Positions 1 through 9,769 of a DNA stretch of 64,000 bases are shown here, in pieces. Origin of the DNA: Hoeflea marina (GTDB lineage: Bacteria > Pseudomonadota > Alphaproteobacteria > Rhizobiales > Rhizobiaceae); assembly GCF_003182275.1 (NCBI RefSeq), contig NZ_QGTR01000005.1, positions 289,934 through 353,933 of the forward strand, read 5' to 3'. The notes under the pieces are model-generated. The model did no database searches. It saw nothing but the letters and a program-made list of their open reading frames with translations, and had not been told where the DNA came from. How positions within the stretch are numbered: the first letter of the stretch is position 1; the number at the start of each line of letters is the position of its first letter. Made by a program: the position numbers and the translations under genes.

Positions 1-809
1 GCCGCGGCGGCGCCGCGCTGTCGATGCGCGCCGTCACCGGCAAGCCGATCAAGCTCATCGGCACCGGCGAGAAGATGGACGCGCTGGAGGAATTCCACCC
101 CGGCCGCGTCGCCGACCGCATCCTCGGCATGGGCGACATCGTCAGCCTGGTCGAGAAAGCCGCCGAATCCATCGACGCCGAAAAGGCCGCCGCCATGGCC
201 GGCCGGCTCAAGGCCGGCAAGTTCGATCTCAACGATCTCGCCGACCAGTTGCGCCAGATGCAGAAGCTCGGTGGCATGGGCGGGATCATGGGCATGATGC
301 CCGGCATGGGCAAGATGAAGGACCAGCTGGCCGCCTCCGGCATGGATGACCGCTCCATCGTTCGCCAGATCGCCATCATCTCCTCGATGACAAAAGCCGA
401 GCGCGCCAATCCGGACATGCTCAAGCACAGCCGAAAGAAGCGCATCGCCGCCGGCTCCGGCACCGACGCGGCCGCCATCAACAAGCTTTTGAAGCAGCAC
501 CGGCAGATGGCCGACATGATGAAAGCCATGGGCGGCAAGGGCAAGGGCGGCGGCATGATGCGCGCGGCCATGGGCGGCCTCGCCTCGAAAATGGGCCTGC
601 CCGGCGGCATGGGTGGCGGCATGGGCGGCATGCCCGATCTCTCGAAGATGGACCCCGCACAGCTCGAGGCGCTGCAGAAGCAGGCGCAGTCCGCAGGGTT
701 CGGCGGCGGTGGCCTTCCGGGCCTCGGCGGCAGCAAGCTGCCTGGGCTTGGCGGTCCGAAGCTTCCGGGTCTCGGGGGCGGCCTCCCCGGCCTGCCCAAG
801 AAGAAATAG
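1..809 (+). CDS. ffh: Signal recognition particle GTPase Ffh (5' end outside window)
   Basis: This is the C-terminal 268 residues of Ffh, read in the frame that begins at base 3; the start lies upstream of the window. Ffh binds 4.5S RNA and signal sequences and brings ribosomes to FtsY at the membrane. Visible are the end of the G domain (RGGAALS, then VTGKPIKLIGTGEK and LEEFHPGRVADRILGMGD) and the methionine-rich M domain with GGIMGMMPGMGK and the RNA-binding helix region ERANPDMLKHSRKKRIAAGSG. The last 80 or so residues are a Gly/Met/Leu-rich tail with repeated PGLGG units, longer than in enteric Ffh but usual in rhizobia. The chorismate mutase gene starts 9 bp downstream, so the two are probably cotranscribed. 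Confidence 0.96.
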   Translation, partial: RGGAALSMRAVTGKPIKLIGTGEKMDALEEFHPGRVADRILGMGDIVSLVEKAAESIDAEKAAAMAGRLKAGKFDLNDLADQLRQMQKLGGMGGIMGMMPGMGKMKDQLAASGMDDRSIVRQIAIISSMTKAERANPDMLKHSRKKRIAAGSGTDAAAINKLLKQHRQMADMMKAMGGKGKGGGMMRAAMGGLASKMGLPGGMGGGMGGMPDLSKMDPAQLEALQKQAQSAGFGGGGLPGLGGSKLPGLGGPKLPGLGGGLPGLPKKK

Positions 810-818
810 GGGGGCGCC

Positions 819-1124
819 ATGACCGATGCCGATGCCGTATCCCGTCTCCAGGAACTCCGACGCTCGATCGACAACTTCGACGCCGCCCTGGTTCACATTC
901 TGGCCGAACGCTTCCGCTGCACCAAGGCGGTCGGCGTGCTCAAGGCCACTCACGACTTGCCGCCGGCTGATCCCGAGCGGGAGAAATTCCAGATCGAACG
1001 GCTTCGCCGCCTGGCGAACGAAGCCGACCTGGATCCGGATTTTGCGGAGACCTTCCTGAATTTCATCATCAAGGAAGTGATCCACCACCACGAAGCCATT
1101 GCCGCCAGGATCGGCGGAAACTGA
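819..1124 (+). CDS. Chorismate mutase, AroQ type
   Basis: This 101-residue all-helical protein resembles the AroQ class of chorismate mutases, which convert chorismate to prephenate for phenylalanine and tyrosine synthesis in the cytoplasm. The first helix has LQELRRSIDNFDAALVHILAERF with the family arginine and acidic residues. The central KAVGVLKATHDLPPADPERE matches the loop and second helix, and the C-terminal helix is EVIHHHEAIAARI. There is no fused prephenate dehydrogenase or dehydratase domain. A GGGGGG-rich ribosome-binding site precedes the ATG. It lies between ffh and rpsP, an arrangement I recall from other rhizobia, with no obvious functional link to translation. Confidence 0.88.
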   Translation: MTDADAVSRLQELRRSIDNFDAALVHILAERFRCTKAVGVLKATHDLPPADPEREKFQIERLRRLANEADLDPDFAETFLNFIIKEVIHHHEAIAARIGGN

Positions 1125-1172
1125 AATCCGGCCGGTGTATCCGGCCACCGACATCCCTCAAGGAGAACAACC

Positions 1173-1619
1173 ATGTCCACCAAGATTCGTCTCGCCCGCG
1201 GCGGCTCCAAGAAGCGCCCGTATTACCATGTCGTCGTCGCCGACGTCCGCAGCCCGCGCGATGGCCGCTTCATCGAGCGCCTCGGCCACTGGAACCCGAT
1301 GCTGGACAAGGACCATGCCGATCGCATCAGCCTCAACGCCGAGCGCATCCAGTACTGGATGAGCCATGGCGCCGTGCCGACCGACCGCGTCGCCCGCTTC
1401 CTCGCCGAAGCCGGTCTCGGCACCCGCGACGCCCGCAACAACCCGACCAAGGGCCTGCCGGGCAAGAAGGCCAACGAGCGCATCGCCGAGAAGAAGCAGA
1501 AGGAAGAAGATGCGGCAGCCGCTGCAGCCAAGGCAGCCGCCGAAGCCGCCGAAGCAGCCGCCGCTCCTGCGCCTGCCGCCGAAGAGGCGCCTGCCGAGGA
1601 AGCCACCGCTTCCGAATAG
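1173..1619 (+). CDS. rpsP: 30S ribosomal protein S16
   Basis: The first 90 or so residues are a normal S16 ([20 protein letters not shown], then [13 protein letters not shown]), a small-subunit protein needed for 30S assembly. The protein is 148 residues long because of an added Lys/Glu/Ala-rich tail from about residue 110, which is common in alphaproteobacterial S16 and predicted to be disordered or helical. A strong AAGGAG ribosome-binding site lies 8 bp before the ATG. The gene is followed by a hairpin terminator or attenuator before rimM, giving the classic rpsP-rimM-trmD-rplS order, although rplS is separated here by a convergent gene. Confidence 0.98.
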   Translation: MSTKIRLARGGSKKRPYYHVVVADVRSPRDGRFIERLGHWNPMLDKDHADRISLNAERIQYWMSHGAVPTDRVARFLAEAGLGTRDARNNPTKGLPGKKANERIAEKKQKEEDAAAAAAKAAAEAAEAAAAPAPAAEEAPAEEATASE

Positions 1620-1644
1620 GCTGCGGGCCTTTTGGCACAAACAG

Positions 1645-1673
1645 AAACGGGCGGCTGTTCAGGCCGCCCGTTT
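1645..1673 (+). terminator. Stem-loop between rpsP and rimM
   Basis: An 11-bp perfect stem (1645-1655 with 1663-1673) encloses a 7-base loop and is GC-rich, with a short T stretch forming the end of the stem. It could be a rho-independent terminator or an attenuator that lowers rimM-trmD expression relative to rpsP, as is known for the enterobacterial operon. The rimM start lies only 37 bp downstream. Confidence 0.7.
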
Positions 1674-1710
1674 GCGTTCATTCTGGCGCAAACCGACAAG
1701 GACATTGGTC

Positions 1711-2280
1711 ATGACAGGCTTGGAACAACCCGTTGCCGTCGGCATCGTAGGCGCCGCGCAAGGCCTTCGCGGCGAGGTGCGGGTCAAGTCCTACACCGCC
1801 GATCCGCTGGCGATCGGCGAATTCGACGTCCTTTTTGCCGCCGATGGCCGCCGCTTCGAGATCCTCGACATCCGCGAGGCCAAGACCGTCGTCGTCGTCC
1901 GCTTCCGCGGCATCAACGACCGCACCGCCGCCGAGGCGCTCAAGGGCACCGAGCTGTTCATCGAACGGGCAAGCCTCGATGACGAGGACCTCGAGGAGGA
2001 CGAATATTTCCACGCCGATCTCGAGGGCCTCGAGGCGTTCGACGACGAGGGCAAATCCTGGGGCATCGTCACGGCGGTGCTCGACTTTGGCGGTGGCGAC
2101 CTGCTCGAACTCAGGCTTCCCGGACAGCGCTCCGTGGTCATTCCCTTCACCCGCACGGCGGTGACGCTGGTCGACGTCGCCGGAGGCCGCATCCTGGTCG
2201 ATCCGCAGGCGGCGGGCCTCATCGATGACGGCTCTTCCGCCGCCGACGAGGACGGCGAGCCGACCGGCCCGTCCCGATGA
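1711..2280 (+). CDS. rimM: Ribosome maturation factor RimM
   Basis: RimM assists 30S head assembly by binding S19. The open frame extends further upstream through rpsP, but the ATG at 1711 gives the family start ([20 protein letters not shown]) and a normal length of 189 residues. The N-terminal RimM domain covers about residues 5-95. A PRC-barrel domain follows ([20 protein letters not shown], then [20 protein letters not shown]). The C-terminus is a short acidic tail. The stop codon overlaps the trmD start (ATGA at 2277-2280), indicating translational coupling. Confidence 0.95.
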   Translation: MTGLEQPVAVGIVGAAQGLRGEVRVKSYTADPLAIGEFDVLFAADGRRFEILDIREAKTVVVVRFRGINDRTAAEALKGTELFIERASLDDEDLEEDEYFHADLEGLEAFDDEGKSWGIVTAVLDFGGGDLLELRLPGQRSVVIPFTRTAVTLVDVAGGRILVDPQAAGLIDDGSSAADEDGEPTGPSR

Positions 2281-2975
2281 CCTTTCGCGCCACGGTGCTG
2301 ACGCTCTATCCGGAGATGTTTCCGGGCCATCTCGGCCAGTCCATGTCCGGCCGGGCCATCGAGCGCGGCGATGTGGTTGTCGAGACCTTCCAGATTCGCG
2401 ATGCGGCGCACGACCGCCACCGTTCCGTCGATGACACCCCCGCCGGCGGCGGCGCTGGCATGGTGCTCAGGGCCGACATCCTCGCCGCCGCCATCGATGC
2501 GGCGTCCCCTGCCTCCGATCCAAGGCCCCGGCTGCTGATGAGTCCGCGCGGGCGCCCGCTGACCCAGTCCCGGGTGCGCGAACTGGCCGCGGGCAGCGGC
2601 GTCGTCATCGTCTGCGGCCGCTTCGAGGGCGTTGATGAGCGGGTGATCGAGGCGCGGGATCTCGAGGAGGTCTCGATCGGCGATTATGTGCTCTCGGGCG
2701 GCGAGCCGGCCGCGCTGGTGCTGCTCGATGCCATCATCCGCACGCTGCCGGGCGTCATGGGCAACTCAGAGTCGGGCACCCACGAGAGCTTCGAGACCGG
2801 CCTGCTCGAGCATCCGCACTACACCAGGCCGCAGGACTTCGAGGGCCGCGCCATTCCGGATGTGCTGACATCGGGAAACCACGCCGCCATCGAGAAATGG
2901 CGGCACGCGCAATCGCTGCGGCTCACCCGCGAGCGACGACCGGATCTGCTCGCGCGCGATCAGGTCGAGAAATAG
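2277..2975 (+). CDS. trmD: tRNA (guanine37-N1)-methyltransferase TrmD
   Basis: TrmD methylates G37 next to the anticodon and prevents +1 frameshifting. This 232-residue SPOUT-class enzyme shows the knot motifs [34 protein letters not shown] and [20 protein letters not shown], followed by the C-terminal [20 protein letters not shown] and [16 protein letters not shown] helix segments. Length and motif order are normal. It overlaps rimM by 4 bp. Its 3' end overlaps the convergent transporter gene by 16 bp. Confidence 0.97.
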   Translation: MTFRATVLTLYPEMFPGHLGQSMSGRAIERGDVVVETFQIRDAAHDRHRSVDDTPAGGGAGMVLRADILAAAIDAASPASDPRPRLLMSPRGRPLTQSRVRELAAGSGVVIVCGRFEGVDERVIEARDLEEVSIGDYVLSGGEPAALVLLDAIIRTLPGVMGNSESGTHESFETGLLEHPHYTRPQDFEGRAIPDVLTSGNHAAIEKWRHAQSLRLTRERRPDLLARDQVEK

Positions 2976-3703
2976 TACCAGGTCAGCAGAAGGCCGACGC
3001 CGACCACCACGGCCCGGATCACCGTCTGCGGCACGCGGCGGGCGGCCCAGACCCCGAAATGCCCGCCCAGCGCGCCGGCCGGGATCATGATCACCGCCGG
3101 CAGCCAGGCGACGACGCCGCCGCTCGAGAACACCACGATCGCCACCGACGCGATGATGACGGCGATGAAGTTCTTCAGCGCGTTGAGCTTGTGATAGTCG
3201 CCCCCCTTCGACAGGCCGAGCACGGCGAGCATCATGATGCCCATGCCGGCGCCGAAGAAGCCGCCATAGATCGAGGTCAGGAACTGGCCGGCCATGCCGA
3301 GCCGCGATATGGGCTGCTCCGCATGCATGGCCTTCGGCCGCAGATACGGGCCCGCGGCAAAAATCAGCGTCGCGGCCAGCAGAAGCCAAGGCACCAGCGA
3401 GCGGAACGAGGGATTGGACATCGAGACCAGGATCAGTGCACCGGCAAGGCTGCCGACCAACGACAGTCCGGCAAGCACCCACGCCTCGCGGCCGGCCTCG
3501 CGGATTTCCCGGCGATAGGCCAGCGCCGAGGTCACATAGCCGGGAAACTGCGTCACCGAAGACGTCGCATTGGCCATGATCGGCGGCACGCCGGCCAGCG
3601 TCATGGCCCCGAATGTGAGAAACGTGCCGCCGCCGGCGATGGCATTGACGACGCTGGAGAGGAATCCGGCCGAGAACAGCAGCAGGATATCGGGAATGGA
3701 CAT
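2960..3703 (-). CDS. TauE/SafE family membrane transporter
   Basis: This 247-residue hydrophobic protein has about seven or eight predicted transmembrane helices and the TauE/SafE signature near the N-terminus ([20 protein letters not shown]), with a second half-repeat later ([17 protein letters not shown]). The family exports sulfite, sulfoacetate or other organic anions across the inner membrane; the substrate here is unknown. Many rhizobial members are simply annotated sulfite exporter. The gene is convergent with trmD, overlapping its 3' end by 16 bp, and divergent from rplS with about 260 bp between their starts. Confidence 0.88.
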   Translation of the reverse strand: MSIPDILLLFSAGFLSSVVNAIAGGGTFLTFGAMTLAGVPPIMANATSSVTQFPGYVTSALAYRREIREAGREAWVLAGLSLVGSLAGALILVSMSNPSFRSLVPWLLLAATLIFAAGPYLRPKAMHAEQPISRLGMAGQFLTSIYGGFFGAGMGIMMLAVLGLSKGGDYHKLNALKNFIAVIIASVAIVVFSSGGVVAWLPAVIMIPAGALGGHFGVWAARRVPQTVIRAVVVGVGLLLTWYYFST

Positions 3704-3962
3704 GGCGCACCGGGCGAGACTGCAGGGACCGGCCTTAGAGCACCGGAAGCCCGTCTTCGCAATCCCCGCGGCGGCTTTGGCAGATTCGACGTGACAAACG
3801 GGCGTCCGTGGTGTATCTCCGCCCGCGATCGGGAGAATCCCGGCACACCGTCAATCAATGAATGACGCATTCGCTCCGGTCCCTCGGGACCAGGCTTGAA
3901 GGCTTTGACCGACAACCCTTGGAGAGCGCTCTGGCATTCAACAAGAACCGCAGGGCACACCC

Positions 3963-4526
3963 ATGGATATCATTTCGCAGCTTGAGGCCGAACAGGCCGC
4001 CAAGATCGCAGCCGTTCGCACGCTTCCCGAATTCTCCGCCGGCGACACCGTCCGCGTGATGGTTCGCGTCACCGAAGGCACCCGCACCCGCGTGCAGGCC
4101 TATGAAGGCGTGTGTATCGCCCGCTCGGGCGGCGGCATCAACGAGAGCTTCACCGTCCGCAAGATTTCCTACGGCGAAGGCGTCGAGCGCGTGTTCCCGG
4201 TCTACTCGCCGATGGTCGAGGGCGTCGAGATCGTCCGCCGCGGTCGTGTCCGCCGCGCCAAGCTCTACTATCTGCGCGATCGCCGCGGCAAGTCGGCCCG
4301 CATCGTCGAGAACACCGGCACCCGCGCCCGCAAGCTCAATGACGACGAGCGTCAGGCCTTCCAGGCCGAGAAGGCCCGCATCGAGGCCGAGAAGATCGCC
4401 GCCGCCGAGGCGCTGGCCGCCGAAAAGGCAGCCCAGGAAGCCGCAGCTGCTGCAGAAGCCAAGGCAACAGCCGATGCCGCCGCTGCAGCCGAAGCCGCTG
4501 CTGAAGCACCCGCCGAAGGCGAATAA
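3963..4526 (+). CDS. rplS: 50S ribosomal protein L19
   Basis: L19 lies at the 30S-50S interface. Residues 1-120 are a typical L19 ([63 protein letters not shown]). The remaining 65 or so residues form an Ala/Glu/Lys-rich extension ([17 protein letters not shown] and onward) that is probably helical and resembles the tail on S16. It is preceded by about 260 bp that probably carry its own promoter, and followed by a hairpin terminator. Confidence 0.97.
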   Translation: MDIISQLEAEQAAKIAAVRTLPEFSAGDTVRVMVRVTEGTRTRVQAYEGVCIARSGGGINESFTVRKISYGEGVERVFPVYSPMVEGVEIVRRGRVRRAKLYYLRDRRGKSARIVENTGTRARKLNDDERQAFQAEKARIEAEKIAAAEALAAEKAAQEAAAAAEAKATADAAAAAEAAAEAPAEGE

Positions 4527-4576
4527 GACATTCGCCGGTCTCCGGACCGGCGCGGCCCACAGGGTCTGAATTGCAG

Positions 4577-4602
4577 AAGGCGTCGGGCAACCGGCGCCTT
4601 TT
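4577..4602 (+). terminator. Rho-independent terminator after rplS
   Basis: An inverted repeat AAGGCGTCGG / CCGGCGCCTT (one mismatch) with a short loop is followed by TTCG. It lies 50 bp beyond the rplS stop and after a second GC-only hairpin at about 4532-4551. Confidence 0.6.
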
Positions 4603-4723
4603 CGCGTTCAAGCATCCCCGGACGAAGTGCAGGTCCCTTCGTCGCAGCACACTGCATCCGACCCATGGCGTGGAACGGCCTGCGTCCACTGCGCGCGCCG
4701 TGAGGCCGCAAACGCCCGGCTAT

Positions 4724-5074
4724 CTATCCCCTGAGGATCTTCTCCATCGGCCGTCCCCTGGCAAGTTCGTCCACGAGCTTGTCTAGATAGCGGATCTCCC
4801 GCATCGTCGGTTCCTCGACCTCTTCCACCCGCACGCCGCAGACGACGCCCGTGATCAGAGACCGCGCCGGGTTCATCCCCGGCGCCTCGGCGAAGAAGGT
4901 CTCGAAATCGGTTTTCCTGTCCAGTTCGGTCTGCAGGCCGTCCTGGCTGTATCCGGTCAGCCAGCGGATGATCGCATCGACCTCCGCCCGGCTGCGTCCC
5001 TTCCTCTCGGCCTTTGCGACATAGAGCGGATACACGCTCGCGACGCTGGTCGTGAAAATCCTGTGCTGGGCCAT
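4724..5074 (-). CDS. DUF2200 domain-containing protein
   Basis: This small 116-residue protein of unknown function matches my recollection of the DUF2200 family from its start [20 protein letters not shown], the [22 protein letters not shown] block and the C-terminal [17 protein letters not shown]. It is soluble, with no signal peptide. The longer frame begins 36 codons earlier, but the ATG at 5074 has a good GGAGGG site just upstream and matches the family start. It is divergent from the solute-binding protein gene. Confidence 0.8.
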   Translation of the reverse strand: MAQHRIFTTSVASVYPLYVAKAERKGRSRAEVDAIIRWLTGYSQDGLQTELDRKTDFETFFAEAPGMNPARSLITGVVCGVRVEEVEEPTMREIRYLDKLVDELARGRPMEKILRG

Positions 5075-5247
5075 GATCCCTCCGATTCGATCGGTCCGCG
5101 CCTTCCTGGGTTGCATCTTAGGCGGCTTCGTGGCTGACGCAACCGCACCTCGGGCCCGTGGTCGGTCGCCCGTCCCGATCATTTATCCTTGTCATCCCCG
5201 TCGAGGGTGTGACAGTTTCCAGACTCCAGACCAGGGAGATTGCCGCC

Positions 5248-6042
5248 ATGACCGTTCTCAAGTCCTTCGCCCTCGCGGCCTTGGCCGCAGTCCTTGCCTT
5301 CCCGTCACTGGCCGCCGACCTGCCCGATCTCGGCGGCCGGGAGGTGGTGGTGGTCACCGAGAACGCCTATCCGCCGCTGCAGTTCATCGACGTCAGGACC
5401 GGCGAGGCGATCGGCTGGGAATATGACGCCATGAACGAGATCGCCAGGCGGCTCAATTTCAAGGTGTCCTATGAAAACACCTCCTGGGACGCGATGATTC
5501 CGGCGGTCTCCGAAGGCCAGTACCAGATCGGCATGACCGGCATCTCGATCAAGGAGGACCGCAAGGAGAAGGTGGATTTCTCCGATCCCTATCTGCGCTC
5601 GGAAATGTTCATGCTGGTGCGCGGCGACGAGGACCGCTTCGACGACGCCAAGAGCTTCGCCGCGCTGGACAGCGGCCTGGTCGGTGCCCAGCCTGGCACC
5701 ACGCCGTTCTATGTCGCCGTCTACGACGTGCTCGACGGCAACGAGCAGAACCCACGCATCAAGCTGATGGAAACCTTCGGCGCCACCGTGCAGGCGCTGA
5801 AGACCGGCGATGTCGACATGGTGCTGACCGACGGCGTCGCCGGCAAGGGCTATGCCGAGGCCTCCAATGGCGGCCTCAAGCTGGTCGGCGGCCCGCTCGG
5901 CGCCGACGACTTCGGCTTTATCTTCCCCAAGGGCTCGGATCTCGTGGCCCCTGTCAACGCGGCCATCGCCGCCATGAAAGCAGACGGCAGCATGGACGCG
6001 CTCAACAAGAAGTGGTTCCTCGACTACAAGATCGGCGGCTAA
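5248..6042 (+). CDS. Amino-acid ABC transporter, periplasmic substrate-binding protein
   Basis: This 264-residue family 3 solute-binding protein starts with a signal peptide (KSFALAALAAVLAFPSLAA, cleavage near residue 22). The mature part has the cluster features VVVVTENAYPPLQFIDV, GWEYDAMNEIARRLNF, GQYQIGMTGISIKEDRKEKV and DFSDPYLRSEMFMLV. The ligand is probably a polar amino acid, but it cannot be read from the sequence. The open frame begins 30 codons upstream; the chosen ATG has an AGGGAG site and starts the signal peptide. The permease gene follows after 9 bp. No ATP-binding subunit gene is adjacent. Confidence 0.92.
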   Translation: MTVLKSFALAALAAVLAFPSLAADLPDLGGREVVVVTENAYPPLQFIDVRTGEAIGWEYDAMNEIARRLNFKVSYENTSWDAMIPAVSEGQYQIGMTGISIKEDRKEKVDFSDPYLRSEMFMLVRGDEDRFDDAKSFAALDSGLVGAQPGTTPFYVAVYDVLDGNEQNPRIKLMETFGATVQALKTGDVDMVLTDGVAGKGYAEASNGGLKLVGGPLGADDFGFIFPKGSDLVAPVNAAIAAMKADGSMDALNKKWFLDYKIGG

Positions 6043-6051
6043 GACCTGCCC

Positions 6052-6891
6052 GTGAACCCCGGCCTGCAGGCGCCGCAGCCCAACCCGGCGAAGAAGAAGC
6101 CTGACGACTTCCCCTGGTGGCTGGTGGCCGCCGGGTCGATCGCCGTGGCGGTGGCGCTTCTGATCGTCTCCAGCGGACTCTACCGGCAGATCTTCGCGAT
6201 CGTCGCCAAGGGCGTCTGGATCACGATCGTCGTCACCCTCGTGGCCTTCGCGCTGGCCACGCTGCTGGGACTGCTGATCGCTGTGATGGGCCTTTCGGGG
6301 TCGAAGGCCCTGCGCCAGTCGGCCCGCTTCTATGTCGAGATCATCCGCGGCATTCCGATCCTGGTGCTGCTGTTCTACATTGCCTTTGTCGGCGCTCCCG
6401 GCGTCGTTGCCGGCTGGAACTGGCTGGTGACGCCGCTGCGCGAGGCGGGCCTGGTCGGTGAACTGCAGGTGCGCAGCGTGCCGCTGCTGTGGCGCGCGGT
6501 CGCGGCGCTGACCATCGGCTACTCCGCCTTCATCGCCGAGGTCTTCCGCGCCGGCATCCTCGCCGTCGAGCAGGGCCAGGTCGAGGCAGCCAAGGCTCTG
6601 GGGCTGAAGGCCTGGCCGCGCTTCCGGCTCATCGTGCTGCCGCAGGCGATCCGCACCATCCTGCCGCCACTCGGCAATGACTTCATCGCCATGATCAAGG
6701 ATTCCTCGCTGGTATCGGTGCTGGGCGTCGCCGATCTCACCCAGATGGGGAAGGTCTATGCTGCCGGATCCTTCCGCTTCTTCGAGACCTATTCCGTCGT
6801 CGCCTACGTCTATCTGCTTCTCACCGTCAGCCTGTCGCTGGGGCTGAGGCGGCTCGAGCGCAGGCTGCGCGAAGGCCGGCCGAGCGGCTGA
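6052..6891 (+). CDS. Amino-acid ABC transporter permease (HisM/GlnP family)
   Basis: This 279-residue inner-membrane permease, probably with a GTG start, has about five or six membrane helices. The first is WWLVAAGSIAVAVALLIVS. The cytoplasmic EAA loop that docks the ATPase is clear (EVFRAGILAVEQGQVEAAKA, then LGLKAWPRFRLIVLPQAIR), and NDFIAMIKDSSLVSVLGVAD is a typical polar amino-acid permease signature. It forms an operon with the binding protein upstream. The ATPase must be supplied from elsewhere because no ATP-binding gene occurs within the flanking 3 kb. Confidence 0.93.
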   Translation: MNPGLQAPQPNPAKKKPDDFPWWLVAAGSIAVAVALLIVSSGLYRQIFAIVAKGVWITIVVTLVAFALATLLGLLIAVMGLSGSKALRQSARFYVEIIRGIPILVLLFYIAFVGAPGVVAGWNWLVTPLREAGLVGELQVRSVPLLWRAVAALTIGYSAFIAEVFRAGILAVEQGQVEAAKALGLKAWPRFRLIVLPQAIRTILPPLGNDFIAMIKDSSLVSVLGVADLTQMGKVYAAGSFRFFETYSVVAYVYLLLTVSLSLGLRRLERRLREGRPSG

Positions 6892-7035
6892 CCGCCGCTT
6901 GCTGCCGCCGTCTTTTGCCTGTGTCTGGCCCCAGGACCCTTGGCGCCGGCGCCGGGCGACCCCACATGTTACAGGGAACTGGCGCACGGCGCGCGCCGGT
7001 CGCTCCCCACCGGAAGCCATCGAAAGGTCCGACCC

Positions 7036-7314
7036 ATGCAACGAATTCTCCTGATCGCACTCGTGGCTCTGATTGCGCTGCCGTCCGTCGCATCCGCCGA
7101 ACGGGACCGCACCGGGCGCAAGCTCGACGCGATCCAGTCCGGCCGGCTGTACGATCCGATCCTGACGCCACAGATGAATCCCCGGTTCGAATTCAACGAT
7201 CCCAACGCCGAGGCGAAATTCCTTCTCGACGTCCGCCAGGGGCGCTTCGATCTCAACCGGGTTCCCGAAGGCCAGCGCCAGTATTTCCAGTTCCAGCTGG
7301 AAAACGCCCGCTAA
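7036..7314 (+). CDS. Small secreted protein of unknown function
   Basis: I do not recognise a family. The 92-residue product begins with a clear signal peptide (RILLIALVALIALPSVASA), giving a mature protein of about 70 residues rich in Arg, Asn and Phe with no cysteine. The C-terminal stretch RQGRFDLNRVPEGQRQYFQF looks conserved in character rather than low-complexity. The longer frame starts 32 codons upstream, but the ATG at 7036 begins the signal peptide. It stands alone between the permease and the MgtC-like gene. Confidence 0.65.
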   Translation: MQRILLIALVALIALPSVASAERDRTGRKLDAIQSGRLYDPILTPQMNPRFEFNDPNAEAKFLLDVRQGRFDLNRVPEGQRQYFQFQLENAR

Positions 7315-7585
7315 AGCCTGTCGTCCGAAGCATGCTGCGGTTTCGGTATCATGGCATGCCTGATTGCAGGAGCCGAGACACTGCCGGCGAAGAGAATGCG
7401 CCTCTCGCGGGGCCTTGCGCCCAACCGGGACCTTGGAGCGACTTTGCGGTTCGACGAGCAGCACAACGACGCCTGCCTGCCGCATCGCCGCGCCGTGAGG
7501 CGGGATGCCGCGCCCGCGAGGCTCGGGGCATGCGCTGCCGCTGCCCGGTGGCGGAACCGTGCGCCTGGTGACGCATTCCTTCTGC

Positions 7586-8098
7586 ATGCAAGCGCTGATC
7601 GACGAATTCTCCCGACCGACCCATCTGCCCTACGCGGTGATCGCCGCGCGGCTGCTGTTGGCCACCTGCCTCGGTGCGGTGATCGGCTTCGAACGTGAAC
7701 TCGCCGAACGCCCCGCCGGCCTGCGCACCCACATGATGGTCTGCCTGGCGGCGGCCACCTTTGCCGTCGTCGCCCTCGAGATCATCGCCATGCCGGTGTT
7801 CGACACCGACCATGTCCGCTCCGACCCGCTCCGGCTCGTGGAAGCCATCACCGCCGGTGTCGCCTTCCTCGCCGCCGGCACCATCCTGGTCAAGGGCGGC
7901 AAGCTGAGCGGTCTCACCACCGGCGCCGGAATGTGGCTGGCGGGTGCCACCGGGCTTTGCGCCGGCCTCGGCCTCTGGGCCATTGCCGCCATGGCCTGCC
8001 TGCTCGGTGCCCTGGTGCTGGCGCTGGCTCGGCGGCTGGAGACCGGGCTGCAGCTCAAGCCGCCTCAGGATCCGTCGGATCTCAAGCGCCGCGACTAG
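7586..8098 (+). CDS. MgtC/SapB family inner-membrane protein
   Basis: The product is a 170-residue MgtC/SapB-type membrane protein with four or so helices. Family signatures are [40 protein letters not shown] and [20 protein letters not shown] followed by [19 protein letters not shown]. It lacks the longer C-terminal ACT-like domain of Salmonella MgtC, so it belongs to the short group, whose role (membrane potential, Mg2+ or ATP synthase control) is unsettled. The frame is open 27 codons further upstream; the ATG at 7586 is the most likely start but the ribosome-binding site is weak. Confidence 0.85.
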   Translation: MQALIDEFSRPTHLPYAVIAARLLLATCLGAVIGFERELAERPAGLRTHMMVCLAAATFAVVALEIIAMPVFDTDHVRSDPLRLVEAITAGVAFLAAGTILVKGGKLSGLTTGAGMWLAGATGLCAGLGLWAIAAMACLLGALVLALARRLETGLQLKPPQDPSDLKRRD

Positions 8099-8108
8099 CC
8101 CGGCCAGA

Positions 8109-8137
8109 TTGCCAACGGGGCAAAACGCTGGTATCAG
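8109..8137 (+). promoter_or_regulatory. Candidate promoter for leuC
   Basis: TTGCCA at 8109-8114 and TATCAG at 8132-8137 are separated by 17 bp. Transcription would start near 8144, giving a leader of about 185 nt before leuC. The match was found by eye and is only moderately good. Confidence 0.3.
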
Positions 8138-8328
8138 CAGGCCATGGAAACGATGTTCGGAACAGCCGCCCGCAAGGCCATCATTCTGCAGGACGCCAAG
8201 CGTCTGCCGGGTCGATTCCTTGCCTGGATTTCCGGCGTCCGCGCTGCCCGTCGGCCGCTTTTCGCCTGACGACGCCCGGCCGCTGCCGGTCCGAATTTCC
8301 ATTTGCACCACCGCCAAGGACAGATCCC

Positions 8329-9738
8329 ATGACCGCACCGCGCACGCTTTACGACAAGATCTGGGACGACCATGTCGTCGCCCAGCAGGAAGACGGCACC
8401 TGCCTGCTCTATATCGACCGCCACCTGGTGCATGAAGTCACCAGCCCCCAGGCCTTCGAGGGGCTGCGCACCACCGGCCGCAACGTGCACGCGCCGCAGA
8501 AGACCCTGGCCGTGGTTGACCATAATGTCCCCACCTCGCCCGACCGGGCCCAAGGGATCAAGAACGAGGAAAGCCGCATTCAGGTGGAGGCGCTGGCCAC
8601 CAACGCCGCCGAGTTCGGCGTCGAGTATTTCAACGAGAACGACAGCCGCCAGGGCATCGTCCACATCGTCGGTCCGGAACAGGGCTTCACCCTGCCCGGC
8701 GCCACGATTGTCTGCGGCGACAGCCACACCTCGACCCACGGGGCGTTCGGCGCGCTCGCCCATGGCATCGGCACCTCGGAGGTCGAGCATGTGCTCGCCA
8801 CCCAGACGCTGATCCAGAAGAAGGCCAAGAACATGCTTGTGCAGGTCGATGGCCGGCTCCCCGACGGTGTGTCGGCCAAGGACATCATCCTTGCCATCAT
8901 CGGCGAGATCGGCACCGCCGGCGGCACCGGCCATGTCATTGAATTCGCCGGCGAGGCCATTCGCGCCCTGTCGATGGAAGGCCGCATGACGGTCTGCAAC
9001 ATGACCATCGAAGGCGGCGCCCGCGCCGGACTGATCGCGCCCGACGAGAAGACCTTCGAGTACATAAAGGGCCGCCCACGCGCGCCGAAGGGCGAAGACT
9101 GGGACAAGGCCATGGCCTGGTGGCAGGAGCTCAAGACCGACGAGGGCGCCCATTTCGACAAGGTTGTCCGGCTCGATGCCGCCAGCCTGCCGCCGATCGT
9201 CTCCTGGGGTTCCTCGCCCGAGGACGTGATTTCGGTCACCGGCGAAGTCCCCGATCCCGACCTGATCGCCGATGAATCCAAGCGCACCTCGAAGTGGCGG
9301 GCGCTCGATTACATGGGTCTCAAGCCCGGCACCAGGATCACCGACATCGCCATCGACCGGGTCTTCATCGGCTCCTGCACCAACGGCCGCATCGAGGACC
9401 TGCGCGCCGCAGCGGCCGTCGTCGAGGGCAAGAGCGTCTATCCGAGCGTGGACGCGATGATCGTGCCCGGCTCCGGCCTGGTCAAGGCGCAGGCCGAGGC
9501 GGAGGGCCTCGACGTGATCTTCAAGGCGGCGGGCTTCGACTGGCGCGAGCCGGGCTGCTCCATGTGCCTGGCCATGAACGACGACCGGCTCAAGCCCGGC
9601 GAGCGCTGCGCGTCGACGTCGAACCGCAATTTCGAGGGCCGCCAGGGCTTCAAGGGCCGTACCCATCTGGTCTCGCCGACCATGGCCGCGGCCGCCGCGA
9701 TCGCCGGCCACTTCGTCGACATCCGCGAATGGCAGTAA
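8329..9738 (+). CDS. leuC: 3-isopropylmalate dehydratase large subunit
   Basis: LeuC with LeuD isomerises 2-isopropylmalate to 3-isopropylmalate in leucine synthesis. The 469-residue product starts [16 protein letters not shown] and carries the aconitase-type [4Fe-4S] ligands: Cys in [12 protein letters not shown] and the pair in [11 protein letters not shown]. Substrate residues [20 protein letters not shown] and the C-terminal [20 protein letters not shown] are also present. The frame is open 132 codons upstream across the mgtC-like gene, but the family start is at 8329. LeuD is not adjacent, as in many rhizobia. A terminator follows. Confidence 0.97.
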   Translation: MTAPRTLYDKIWDDHVVAQQEDGTCLLYIDRHLVHEVTSPQAFEGLRTTGRNVHAPQKTLAVVDHNVPTSPDRAQGIKNEESRIQVEALATNAAEFGVEYFNENDSRQGIVHIVGPEQGFTLPGATIVCGDSHTSTHGAFGALAHGIGTSEVEHVLATQTLIQKKAKNMLVQVDGRLPDGVSAKDIILAIIGEIGTAGGTGHVIEFAGEAIRALSMEGRMTVCNMTIEGGARAGLIAPDEKTFEYIKGRPRAPKGEDWDKAMAWWQELKTDEGAHFDKVVRLDAASLPPIVSWGSSPEDVISVTGEVPDPDLIADESKRTSKWRALDYMGLKPGTRITDIAIDRVFIGSCTNGRIEDLRAAAAVVEGKSVYPSVDAMIVPGSGLVKAQAEAEGLDVIFKAAGFDWREPGCSMCLAMNDDRLKPGERCASTSNRNFEGRQGFKGRTHLVSPTMAAAAAIAGHFVDIREWQ

Positions 9739-9769
9739 CGCTCTTCCCGCGCTAATTATGCAAGTGGCA

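Noticed and set aside
5305..7587. 760-codon minus-strand frame
   Set aside because: It is the antisense of the ABC binding protein and permease genes. Long antisense frames are expected in such GC-rich DNA and the translation shows no motif.
8144..8269. Leucine-dependent attenuation leader for leuC
   Set aside because: The 41-codon frame has no run of leucine codons and no terminator hairpin follows it; kept only as a low-interest observation.
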